From: an uncultured Prevotellaceae bacterium
Lineage (GTDB): Bacteria; Bacteroidota; Bacteroidia; Bacteroidales; Bacteroidaceae
NCBI GenBank assembly: GCA_946624335.1
Contig: CAMOSA010000014.1
Location: 1 to 24,558 of the forward strand
DNA length: 24,558 nt
Direction of reading: 5' to 3'
A program made the position numbers and the translations under genes. The notes under the pieces were generated by a model. It saw only the letters and a program-made list of their open reading frames with translations, did not search any database and had not been told where the DNA came from. How positions within the stretch are numbered: the first letter of the stretch is position 1; the number at the start of each line of letters is the position of its first letter. Positions 17,218 to 24,558 of the stretch are shown here, in pieces.

Positions 17218-20052
17218 TTATGAATTATCACTTTCCTCGGTGCCTTCGCTGCCGCCGTTCATGAACTCGCGAGGCGTGACGCCGAAGTGCTTGCGGAAGA
17301 CGGTGGTGAAATAGCCCAGGCTGGAGAAGCCGACGGTGTAGGCCACCTGTGTCACGTTGAGCTTACGTTCACGCAGCAGGCGTGCAGCCTGCTCCAGGCG
17401 AATATTGCGGATAAACTCCGTCACTGAGAGTCCCGTCATCTCCTTCATCTTGCGATGGAGATGGGCACGGCTGATGGCGGCTTCGGCGCAGAGCTGTTCT
17501 ACGCTGAAGTCGCTGTCGCCGAGGTGACGGCTGATGCTCTGCATGATACGTTCCATCAGCGCTTCGTCGTTGCCGCGCTGATCGGGCACTTCCACGCGGT
17601 CGGCCATCGTCTCGGTGTCACCGTAGACGCCGCGCTTGTGCTTGCGGCTCTGCACGAAGGTGTGTATGGCACGCTTCAGGTCGTCCAGCGTCAGCGGCGT
17701 GTCGTCGGCGTTGATGGTGCTCAGCAGCAGCTGCAGCTTCTCGCTGTTGTAGCGGTTCTGCAGGTGGCGTTTGTAGGCAACGATGCCGATGGCCGTGAGT
17801 GCGCACAGCAGCAAGACATAGACGAGGTAAGCCCATGTCGATCGCCACCAGGGCGGGCGCACCACGATGGTGTAGCGCTGTACGGCGGTGGTGGCGTCGG
17901 CTTGTCGTGCCCGCACCTCCAGTACGTATTCGTCAGGCGGCAGGTGGCTGAAGCTGATGGTGTTGTGCCCCCGTCCTGTTGTCTGCCATCGCTCTTCGCC
18001 GCGGAAGCGGTAGTCGAAGCTGATGTCGGCAACGTCGTCGAAGGTCAGCAGCGAGAATTCCATGCGGAAGCTGGCATCGAGGTAGCTCAGCGTGAAACGG
18101 TCGGGTGTCGGCATCACGCTGACGCGTTTGTCGCCGACGGTGAAGGCTGTCAGGTGTACCTCGGCGTTGGCCTGTCGGTGGTGGCGCAGGCTGTCGGGGT
18201 GGAACAGTGTGATGCCGTCGGCCGTGCCTAAGAAGATGCGCCCGTCAGTGGCCAGTAGTCCGGCGCCGCGTACGAATTCACGCGTGCACATTCCTCCGGC
18301 GCCGACGTAGGCTGCCAGTGTGGCCGACGCGGGTGTCCAGTGCCAGATGCCGTCGTTCGTGCTCAGCCACAGCTCGTGGCGCTCGTCCTCGGCGATGAAG
18401 CTCACCGAGCGGCCGCGCAGAGCCTCGGTGCCCGCTTCGGCGCGCAGCCCTTTGTCATGGCTCCAGCGATACAGCCCGCACTCCAGGCCCAGCAGCACGT
18501 CGCCCGAGGCTAAGGCCCGCAGCGCCGTGCACGCCTCGCGCCCTATCTCGGCATCGTTGGCGTAGGGCAGGAAGCGGTCAGCGCCGATATCATAGCAGCT
18601 GACGCCCGACGCCGTGCCTATCCACAGGCGTCCCTTGTTGTCGGTGTCCAGCGCGTAGATCCAGTCGTTGACCAGCCGGCCGCGACCGATGGTGTCGGTG
18701 TCGTGCATCGTCAGCTGGCGCACGACGCGCCCCGACGCCTTGTCCACGATAGCCAGTCCGGCGCCGAAGGTCGACACGGCCAGCAGTCCGTTGCCTGCGT
18801 CGGTCATCACGTTGACATGGTCGCCCGGCAGCGTGCATAGGGCCTCGTAGGTGTATGCCTCGGGGTTGATGCGGCAGAGGCTCGAGGCTGTGCCGAGCCA
18901 GTAGTTGGCGTCGGCGTCGCGGTAGAGCGTCTCGGCATCCTGTGGCGATGGCGGATGCGAATAGAGCAGGCCGTCGGCACTGAAGCCATACACGCCCCTG
19001 CCGGGCACGGCGCAGTAGACGCTCCCGCCATAGCCCTCGACGATGTCCGTCACCGACGAGGCCATGAGCAGGCTTGTCTCGGAGCCCCACGTCTGGAAGA
19101 GGGGGCGTTTCACCAGCGGCAGCATCAGCAGCCCTTGCAGTTCGCAGCCGACCCACAGGTTGCCCTGGCGGTCGAGGTAGACGACATTGATGGTGGCGCC
19201 TGTGATGTCGGCGCCATGGGCCACGACGGGCAGGCGCTGCAGGCGCTCAGAGCCCTGCGGCAGCCAGTGCAGGCCTCCCGAGCGCGTACCTATATATATA
19301 TTACCTTGTGCATCGGCCACGGCGGTGTTGAAGTGGAGACCTTCGGCGTCGATGTCGTCGTGCTGCTTACGGCCGTTGGCGTCGATCAGTCCGTGTGGGC
19401 AGCAGGCCAGCGTCTGCCCGTCGCGTTCGACAAAGCTCACCACGCTGCCGTATCCTGTCGTGAAGGTCTGTGGCTCAGCGCCTGCCTTGCAGCGCACGAC
19501 GCGCTCGTCGGCGCCACTCTTCCAGAATGTGCCGTCGGACGAGAGGAACAGGTGGTTGAAATACGAGTTGTCGTCCCCGGTGGACAGGCTGGTGACGCGG
19601 GTGGCCACGAGCGAGTCGGCATCCACGGCGAAGAGGCCGTAGCCTGCTGTCCCTGCCACGAGGCGTCCGTCGCGCAGCTCCACCATCTGTGCCACCCGGG
19701 GGCTCAGCCCGTCGGGGAAAGTCACGGGGCGGAAGGTGTCGCCGGCGCGGTCGTAGAGCAGCAGGCCCCGTGCCGTGCCGACCCACAGCCTGCCGCCTGC
19801 GTCGCAGTAGAGCGAGGCGACCGACGCCGGGTGGACATCGTCGCTGCACAGTGGGGCGTGGGGCGTGAAGGTGTAGCCGTCGAAGCTGTCCAGCCCGTGC
19901 TCCGAGCCGATCCACAACAGGCCGTAGGAGTCCTGTACGATGGCATTGACGGAGGAGCACGAGAGGCGGTCAGCGCTGTAGAAGAATCCGTTGAGGGCGT
20001 TCGCTGTCAGGCACAGCGCGAAGAGATATAGGTAGGCGATGAAGCGTTTCAT
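17218..20052 (-). CDS. Membrane-tethered AraC regulator (HTCS-like sensor without kinase)
   Basis: 944-residue regulator. An N-terminal signal/anchor (MKRFIAYLYLFALCLTANA) is followed by about 600 residues of Reg_prop propeller repeats, recognised by the recurring (N/R)LW(I/V)GxxxGL pattern (LLWIGSEHGL, RLWVGTARGL, NLWVGCELQGL, RLWIGTASGV). Next are a Y_Y_Y-type Ig domain (about 640-735), one transmembrane helix (about 738-759) and a C-terminal AraC DNA-binding domain (about 839-931, including QVAYTVGFSSLGYFTTVFRK). Classical hybrid two-component sensors have HisKA, HATPase and receiver domains between helix and HTH. Here only ~75 residues separate them, with no H-box, N-box or receiver. It should sense a glycan fragment in the periplasm and act on DNA directly. 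It is convergent with the xylanase operon, which is its most plausible target, and follows the GxGYxYP gene by 36 bp. Confidence 0.88.
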   Translation of the reverse strand: MKRFIAYLYLFALCLTANALNGFFYSADRLSCSSVNAIVQDSYGLLWIGSEHGLDSFDGYTFTPHAPLCSDDVHPASVASLYCDAGGRLWVGTARGLLLYDRAGDTFRPVTFPDGLSPRVAQMVELRDGRLVAGTAGYGLFAVDADSLVATRVTSLSTGDDNSYFNHLFLSSDGTFWKSGADERVVRCKAGAEPQTFTTGYGSVVSFVERDGQTLACCPHGLIDANGRKQHDDIDAEGLHFNTAVADAQGNIYIGTRSGGLHWLPQGSERLQRLPVVAHGADITGATINVVYLDRQGNLWVGCELQGLLMLPLVKRPLFQTWGSETSLLMASSVTDIVEGYGGSVYCAVPGRGVYGFSADGLLYSHPPSPQDAETLYRDADANYWLGTASSLCRINPEAYTYEALCTLPGDHVNVMTDAGNGLLAVSTFGAGLAIVDKASGRVVRQLTMHDTDTIGRGRLVNDWIYALDTDNKGRLWIGTASGVSCYDIGADRFLPYANDAEIGREACTALRALASGDVLLGLECGLYRWSHDKGLRAEAGTEALRGRSVSFIAEDERHELWLSTNDGIWHWTPASATLAAYVGAGGMCTREFVRGAGLLATDGRIFLGTADGITLFHPDSLRHHRQANAEVHLTAFTVGDKRVSVMPTPDRFTLSYLDASFRMEFSLLTFDDVADISFDYRFRGEERWQTTGRGHNTISFSHLPPDEYVLEVRARQADATTAVQRYTIVVRPPWWRSTWAYLVYVLLLCALTAIGIVAYKRHLQNRYNSEKLQLLLSTINADDTPLTLDDLKRAIHTFVQSRKHKRGVYGDTETMADRVEVPDQRGNDEALMERIMQSISRHLGDSDFSVEQLCAEAAISRAHLHRKMKEMTGLSVTEFIRNIRLEQAARLLRERKLNVTQVAYTVGFSSLGYFTTVFRKHFGVTPREFMNGGSEGTEESDNS

Positions 20053-20088
20053 AGATAGTGCGCCCTGGGTGGGGCGTGTGTGTTTTCT

Positions 20089-22254
20089 TTAATTGGAGCC
20101 GTAGACCTCTATGTCAGCGATGCGCACGTAGCCGTCGGCACCTCCATCGCTGACGCTGACGCGCAGGTATTGTGCCTCGACGGGCGTGATGGAGGCATCG
20201 GTCACGGGCTCGGTGTTGTCGTCGTGTGTGCCAACCGTCGTCCATGTCTCGCCGTCGATGCTTGTCTCGACGACGAAGGCGCGGCTGTTGAGCTCCGGCT
20301 CCAGGCCGCCCGCCTCAGCATGGCGCACCACGTAACGGCTGATCAGGTAGGTCTGTTGGAAGTCCAGCTGCACCCATCCCGTGCTTTCGGCCGTCCGCGA
20401 GATCCACATATAACCCTGCGAGGGCGACCCGTCGGTAGCGTACCGAGCGCTGCTCTTCGCCGGCGACGACGTGACGCGCGTCTGCTGCAGCATGGCGAGG
20501 TTGAAGGGCAGGTGGTGAGCCTCGTTGTAGTAGCTGAACCAGTGGTCGGCACGGACGATCTTGACGTTGCCGGGCGAGAGCGCGTCGAGCTTGTTCTTCA
20601 GGGCAACGAGCTTGTCGGGGCCGGCATCCCACACGGTGGCCTGTCCGGTGACGAACATAGGCTCGGAGCCGGTGAAGTTGTTGATGTCGCGTCGGAAAAA
20701 GTCTGTGATGACGTCGGCGCTGTTGGCGTAGCACGGATAGAGCGGCGTGATGGGCAACCAGCCGGACTGCACGCTGGCGGTCAGGCGTCCGGCCTGCCGT
20801 TCCCAGTCGTTGATGGTGATGCCGTAGAGGTAGGGGCAGTTCTCGGCGTAGACCCTGCGCTGCACGTTGCTGATGTCGTCCCAGACTGTGATGACGCGCA
20901 GGCCGCTCTTCTCCAGGTAGCGCTGCGTCAGCTGGGCGTAGGGCGTGATGAGGTTGCTGGAGTTGGCACTGGCGTAGTAGCGCGAGTTGTGGGCGTCGTA
21001 GGGCATGGCGTAGCCCATCCCCGAGGGGCCGCTGACGAAGCAGTCGTTGGTCGTCGCCTTGCCGTAGTAGTAGTTCAGCATCGACGGGGCTATGTCGGCC
21101 AGCGACGGGCTGATGGTCCAGTTCATGGCCATCTGTCCGCGCCCGCCCTGCTCGAAGATCTTGGCCATGGCGTGCTGGCAGTACTGTATATTATCGCCGT
21201 CGCTGATGTAGACGGCGGCATAGACCTTGTTCTCCAGCTTGGGGCGTTTCGGCACGGGCGGGATCTTGATGGGCTTGTTGACGGCGGTGTAGACCGACGT
21301 GTTCTCGAAGAAGTCGGCCGGCACCGTCGACAGCCCGTGGCGCGTGGCCTCGCCCACGCCGGAGCGCTCCTCGGGGTACCAGCCCAGTACGAAGCTGAGG
21401 CCGGGTGTCATGTCGCGTAGCATCCGGCTCAGCAGCAGGCGCTCGCTGCCGTTGCGTGGGTCGAGCCACACGCAGGCCGAACCGCAGACGGCGCCGATGT
21501 CGTGTACGTAGGGGATCGTGGGCCGGAGGCTGATGAGCAGGCGGTGGTTGCAGCGGCTCCAGTAATTGTCGTAAAGGTAAGTGTAGATGTCCAGGGCGCT
21601 CGTCATGGTGAGCGACGTGAGGTCCTCGACGACAGGGAAGTCCATGCCGGCGCCTATGAGCTTGGCCCTGATCGCCGGCGTCACGGGCAGCAGGCGGTCC
21701 AGGCCGGCGACAGTGGCGGCGAGGTTGGCATAGTGCTCGCTCAGCGCGCTGCTGTAGAGCACCAGCCCCCGTATCTCCTCCTGGAATTTCTCCACCAGAC
21801 TGTAGGGCGCTGCTGTCGGGATGGCCTTCGTCGTGATGCCGTGGGCCGTGGGCCATGTGCTGCGTGGCTCCTCATTGTGGTTGTAGAGCAGGATGCGTGG
21901 GCACGTGCGGTTGACGATGCCCTGCAGCGTGCAGAACATGATGCGCTCCTCGTCGCTCAGCGAGGCCGCCGGCATATCCAGCGCCCATACCTCCTTCGCC
22001 GGAGGCAGCAGGCAGGGCAGCAGGCGCTCTTCGGGCCAGCAGAGCTCGTCGGCCTCGAGGATGCGCTGGCCGGCGCTGTTGAGGGCGTAGTCGCCGTCGG
22101 AGAAGGTGATGCGCTCCACCGCCCCGACCTCCGTGCGCACCGAGGCGCCGTTGGTCAGCTCCATGATCATCGTGGCGGGCTGCTGGGCGGCGAGCTGGCC
22201 GGCTCCCGTGAGGAGCGTCGCCAGCAAGACTGTCTTTTTCATCTTTCTTTGCAT
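20089..22254 (-). CDS. Secreted GxGYxYP-family protein with C-terminal discoidin-like domain
   Basis: 721-residue exported protein. ATG 22254 is used; ATG 22242 (MKKTVLLATLLTGAGQLAAQ) is an equally good signal-peptide start. Residues ~26-55 form a short module (MIMELTNGASVRTEVGAVER, then ITFSD) like that in the gene just upstream. The main part (about 85-585) matches the GxGYxYP family, a putative glycoside hydrolase group: the name-giving motif appears as GMGYAMP (about 412-418), preceded by AAVYISDGDNIQY (about 346-358). The C-terminal ~125 residues (DGSPSQGYMWISR ... VRIADIEVYGSN) form an F5/8 type C (CBM32-like) domain. No sorting tail. Activity of the family is not established, so the substrate is left open. 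It lies between the small secreted protein (51 bp away) and the AraC regulator (36 bp). Confidence 0.85.
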   Translation of the reverse strand: MQRKMKKTVLLATLLTGAGQLAAQQPATMIMELTNGASVRTEVGAVERITFSDGDYALNSAGQRILEADELCWPEERLLPCLLPPAKEVWALDMPAASLSDEERIMFCTLQGIVNRTCPRILLYNHNEEPRSTWPTAHGITTKAIPTAAPYSLVEKFQEEIRGLVLYSSALSEHYANLAATVAGLDRLLPVTPAIRAKLIGAGMDFPVVEDLTSLTMTSALDIYTYLYDNYWSRCNHRLLISLRPTIPYVHDIGAVCGSACVWLDPRNGSERLLLSRMLRDMTPGLSFVLGWYPEERSGVGEATRHGLSTVPADFFENTSVYTAVNKPIKIPPVPKRPKLENKVYAAVYISDGDNIQYCQHAMAKIFEQGGRGQMAMNWTISPSLADIAPSMLNYYYGKATTNDCFVSGPSGMGYAMPYDAHNSRYYASANSSNLITPYAQLTQRYLEKSGLRVITVWDDISNVQRRVYAENCPYLYGITINDWERQAGRLTASVQSGWLPITPLYPCYANSADVITDFFRRDINNFTGSEPMFVTGQATVWDAGPDKLVALKNKLDALSPGNVKIVRADHWFSYYNEAHHLPFNLAMLQQTRVTSSPAKSSARYATDGSPSQGYMWISRTAESTGWVQLDFQQTYLISRYVVRHAEAGGLEPELNSRAFVVETSIDGETWTTVGTHDDNTEPVTDASITPVEAQYLRVSVSDGGADGYVRIADIEVYGSN

Positions 22255-22305
22255 AATGCTTGTGTTTCCTTAAACGTAGTTGATAAGTCGTGAACGGTGC
22301 AGGCC

Positions 22306-22863
22306 TTACAGGCGTACCTTGGTAGCGAACCGGCCGGCCTTCACGATGAAGATTCCCCTGCCCAGAGTCGAGCGGTCGAGGCGTAGCACGCCGCCCCGCA
22401 CGGCGGGTACTGGCAGGCTGCGTCCGTCGGCGTCGTAGAGGCGGGGTTGTACGCCGCGTGGTATGCCGCGCAGAAGCGCGCCGCCCTCCTGCAGCACGAG
22501 CGCCATGCCCTTCACGTCGGTGATGGCCGTGGCGTCGTCTGTGTCGCCGAAGATGATCTCGGCGATGTCGGCGATCTCGAACGACACGGCATCAGCCGAG
22601 CCCGACTTGACCGTCAGCCGTCCGTCGGCCATCGTCACGACGGGACGCGCCTCGAAGCTCACGGCCGCCGTCTCGCCGTCCGTCGTCTTCACCAGCAGGC
22701 CCTGCCCGCCTTCGGCCACGGTGAGAAAGCGTATCTGTGACACCTCGGCCACGCGTGTGCGGACCGTCGTCCCGTCCGTCTTCTGCACCTCCATAACCTT
22801 CTCCTGGGCGCTGGCCGTCAGCGCCCCTAAGGCCATCATTGTTGCGATAATAATCTTTTTCAT
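22306..22863 (-). CDS. Small secreted protein: two short beta modules plus sorting tail
   Basis: 185-residue exported protein from ATG 22863 (MKKIIIATMMALGALTASAQ). The frame extends upstream to a TTG inside a repeat array, which I reject as start. The mature part has two copies of a strand-turn-strand module: MEVQKTDGTTVRTRVAEVSQ with IRFLTV, and VKTTDGETAAVSFE ... FEIADIAEIIFGD. A sorting-tail-like end follows (RLYDADGRSLPVP ... GRGIFIVKAGRFATKVRL). No enzyme motif. It resembles the 131-residue protein at 8013-8408 in layout, and like it precedes a larger protein with a similar N-terminal module. Function unknown. Confidence 0.75.
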   Translation of the reverse strand: MKKIIIATMMALGALTASAQEKVMEVQKTDGTTVRTRVAEVSQIRFLTVAEGGQGLLVKTTDGETAAVSFEARPVVTMADGRLTVKSGSADAVSFEIADIAEIIFGDTDDATAITDVKGMALVLQEGGALLRGIPRGVQPRLYDADGRSLPVPAVRGGVLRLDRSTLGRGIFIVKAGRFATKVRL

Positions 22864-22900
22864 ATTTATTCTGTAGTACCAGCTATTGAGCTTCGCTCTG

Positions 22901-23048
22901 CGTTTATCGTTTATCGTTTTTCGTTTCAACCCTCAACCCTCAGCCCTCATCCCTCAACCCTCATCCCTCAACCCTCAACCCTCATCCCTCATCCCTCAAC
23001 CCTCATCCCTCAACCCTCATCCCTCATCCCTCAACCCTCATCCCTCAG
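22901..23048. repeat. Two abutting heptanucleotide arrays: CGTTTAT x4 and CCCTCAN x17
   Basis: Positions 22901-22928 are four 7-bp units (CGTTTAT, CGTTTAT, CGTTTTT, CGTTTCA). After one base (A, 22929), seventeen 7-bp CCCTCAN units fill 22930-23048 exactly, with last base A G T A T A A T T A T A T T A T G. The only variable position in the second array is base 7. It ends 4 bp before the stop codon of the isomerase-like gene and fills most of the 189-bp gap to the next gene. Confidence 0.95.
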
Positions 23049-23052
23049 CCTT

Positions 23053-24249
23053 TCAGCGCGTCAGCGTGTCCAGCTCTTCCCGCCAGTGTCCTGGCATGAT
23101 GATGTGGTGATTGCCGATGGGGTTGGTTGTGAAGTACGTCGTCAGGCTTGCATCCGCGAGGCGAATGAGCTGCTGCGTGCGGCATAGTCCGGGCTCCGCC
23201 CCGTTGCTGACCAGCTCGCCCTCTGCGATGAAGTGGCGCGAGAGGTCGCCGGAGACCTTGAATATCGTCACCGGACCCTCAGCCATATAGCCTCGGATGC
23301 CTACGCCCAAGCCCGACTCGAAGTGCGTGTCGAGCTCGTAGCGCATGGTCATGTCCAGAGGTATCGTGCAGTGGGCAAACACTATCTCTCCCCTCTCGGC
23401 ATCGGTCCTGGCCGGGTTGGCCTGAAAACCGCTCACGCCCGTCAGTGCCTGAGCCATAGCCATCGACAGCATTGCCGGCACGTCGCCTTCGCAGCTGGCC
23501 ACGATGCCCTCGGCGTTGAGCCGCGCCAGCGCCAGGCAGCCCGTGTTGCGGACGGCGCTCAGCAGGTCGAAGCACCGCAGCGTGAAGCCCTGCAGGGCGT
23601 GACGGTCTATGACGACCCTCAGCGCATCGTAGATCTGGCAGGCTCCGGGCAGCGACGCCCTGACAGCCTCGTCGGCGCACGCCTCGGACACCTCGCGCAG
23701 CGGCGTCGAGGCGATGACCTCCAGCAGCTCCGACATCGCGACGCTGACGAGGTCGATGCCCAGCTTTGCCTTGACTGCCCCGGCATCGGCACGGCTCGCT
23801 ATCAGCCAGTCCGACGGCTCGCCGATGACGCCCAGCCTGAGGCCTGACAGGCGCTGCTGTGCCACGCCGGCCTTCGTCAGCACGCCGAGGCGACGGGCAA
23901 CGTACGGGGCGCTGCCGTGGATGATCTCGCCCCGCAGGCCCTGCTGGCGCAGGTATGAGAGGATCTCCATCGACGCCGCCAGCGAGTTGCTCTGCCCTGA
24001 GGTCAGCAGGTAAAAAGGCCGTTGCGAGCGGGACGTCAGCAGCGGCAGCAACTTGAGGAAGACGCCCTCCGTGCCGCCCGTGCGTACATAGATCACGTCC
24101 AGCGCATGCGTACCATAGTCGGCATAGTCATTGTCGCGGAAATCATAGTCTACACCGAGGCCCGCGAGGAACGTGCGGGTCGCAGCGCCGACAGCCTCCC
24201 TGTCATGAAGCTCGGAGGTCAGCGTGTAGATGGCTAAGTGATTCATCAT
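23053..24249 (-). CDS. L-fucose/L-arabinose isomerase-like protein
   Basis: 398-residue cytosolic protein (no signal peptide) from ATG 24249 (MMNHLAIYTL). A second ATG at 24246 and a longer in-frame start at 24276 also exist. The C-terminal third is the best match to the FucI/AraA C-terminal fold: CEGDVPAMLSMAMAQALTG (~260-280), the metal/substrate-loop-like FAHCTIPLDM, and HFESGLGVGIRGYMAEGPVT. The N-terminal half (TSGQSNSLAASMEILSYLRQ, LGVIGEPSDWLIAS) fits the Rossmann-like domains of the family. It would interconvert an aldose and a ketose, possibly arabinose or a related sugar released by the neighbouring glycosidases. That link is inference. It has its own -7 box at 24330-24337. Confidence 0.78.
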   Translation of the reverse strand: MMNHLAIYTLTSELHDREAVGAATRTFLAGLGVDYDFRDNDYADYGTHALDVIYVRTGGTEGVFLKLLPLLTSRSQRPFYLLTSGQSNSLAASMEILSYLRQQGLRGEIIHGSAPYVARRLGVLTKAGVAQQRLSGLRLGVIGEPSDWLIASRADAGAVKAKLGIDLVSVAMSELLEVIASTPLREVSEACADEAVRASLPGACQIYDALRVVIDRHALQGFTLRCFDLLSAVRNTGCLALARLNAEGIVASCEGDVPAMLSMAMAQALTGVSGFQANPARTDAERGEIVFAHCTIPLDMTMRYELDTHFESGLGVGIRGYMAEGPVTIFKVSGDLSRHFIAEGELVSNGAEPGLCRTQQLIRLADASLTTYFTTNPIGNHHIIMPGHWREELDTLTR

Positions 24250-24329
24250 TCGTGTCGGTATAAATTGATAGGACACCCTAAAGTGTCTATTGGGTCGTCA
24301 GAGACCTTGATTGTTAGACTTTCGTGGTG

Positions 24330-24337
24330 CAAATATA
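24330..24337 (-). promoter_or_regulatory. Bacteroidetes-type -7 box for the isomerase-like gene
   Basis: Read on the - strand this is TATATTTG followed by CACCAC, nearly the same as the GH127 promoter box (TATATTTGCACCC). It lies 80 bp upstream of the ATG at 24249 and would give a leader of about 75 nt. Confidence 0.55.
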
Positions 24338-24558
24338 ATCTTTTTCCGCCTGAATCATTCTTTCACCGCCGTTTTTTAGCTTAATTTAGCGATTCGGGGC
24401 AACGCTTCATGGGCCGCCGGGCACGAGACAGGCCGTCAACGCAGCCCCTGGATGACCCTTTCGTGTCATTTCTTTTTTACTTTTACATGAATTCGAGACA
24501 CGTGCTCGAGCTTGCTCGCTCCACACTTGGAGAATTGTTCACGAATTCAAGACATAAA
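24338..24558. other. Non-coding right edge with a 12-bp direct repeat
   Basis: No credible gene was found from 24338 to the window end. GAATTCGAGACA (24489-24500) recurs as GAATTCAAGACA (24543-24554), 11 of 12 bases identical, 54 bp apart. Between them lie short self-complementary sites (CACGTG, GCTCGAGC). The stretch probably holds the leader or promoter of a gene outside the window. Confidence 0.4.

Noticed and set aside
17600..17770. Degenerate histidine kinase motif (TPLTLDDL) between the membrane helix and AraC domain
   Set aside because: Only a few residues recall the H-box region. There is no histidine in place, no ATP-binding boxes, and too few residues for a kinase.
20080..21420. 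Long + strand open frame (446 codons) opposite the GxGYxYP gene
   Set aside because: It is exactly antisense to a well-supported gene. Its Val/Gly/Arg/Asp-rich composition is that of a GC-rich shadow frame, with no motif or signal.
22864..22929. 22-residue N-terminal extension of the 185-residue secreted protein from a TTG in the repeat array
   Set aside because: It would place a charged peptide before a normal signal peptide that starts with its own ATG.
22901..23048. CRISPR-like repeat array
   Set aside because: Units are 7 bp, directly abutting, with no spacers and no cas genes nearby.

Overview
The window looks like a GC-rich member of the Bacteroidota, most likely Prevotellaceae. The evidence is Bacteroidetes-type -7 promoter boxes (TAnnTTTG), an arginyl-tRNA synthetase tail and ABC exporter of that lineage, C-terminal sorting tails of the Prevotella kind (DLSGRR...GIYIV...KVV), a Reg_prop/Y_Y_Y/AraC regulator, and a bifunctional GH10-CE1 enzyme of the type known from Prevotella ruminicola. 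No rRNA, tRNA, CRISPR array, transposase or phage gene was seen.

Left part (1-3194, + strand): housekeeping genes. These are the 3' end of argS, carrying an in-frame palindromic repeat insertion; an 18-copy 7-bp tandem array that runs into the start of an RNase HI gene; and an MsbA-like ABC exporter. A repeat-rich intergenic stretch (about 3200-3737) follows, with a 22-bp tandem array, nested palindromes and a long compound hairpin.

Middle (3738-10860, - strand, read right to left): a probable four-gene operon for secreted proteins. It encodes a GH127 beta-L-arabinofuranosidase, a tiny secreted protein with a sorting tail, an HETGH-motif putative metallopeptidase whose start overlaps the previous stop (ATGA), and an 836-residue five-repeat secreted protein with a sorting tail. 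From a shared 300-bp promoter region the + strand carries a GH10 xylanase-CE1 esterase and a 1227-residue GH5-GH43 fusion. Together the glycosidases point to breakdown of arabinose-decorated, feruloylated or acetylated xylan. No SusC/SusD pair lies in the window.

Right part (17218-24249, - strand): a fucose/arabinose isomerase-like enzyme, two abutting 7-bp tandem arrays, a small secreted protein with a sorting tail, a GxGYxYP-family protein with a C-terminal discoidin-like domain, and a membrane-tethered AraC regulator that has the sensor and DNA-binding parts of a hybrid two-component system but none of the phosphorelay domains.

Three things merit most attention. First, there are intergenic repeat families of period 7 (three unrelated sequences), a 22-bp array and palindromes, plus a palindromic element inside argS. 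Second, an arrangement occurs twice in which a small secreted 'module + sorting tail' protein immediately precedes a larger protein that begins with a similar module but has no tail. Third, the regulator lacks a kinase. All calls rest on reading the sequence; no database search was run.
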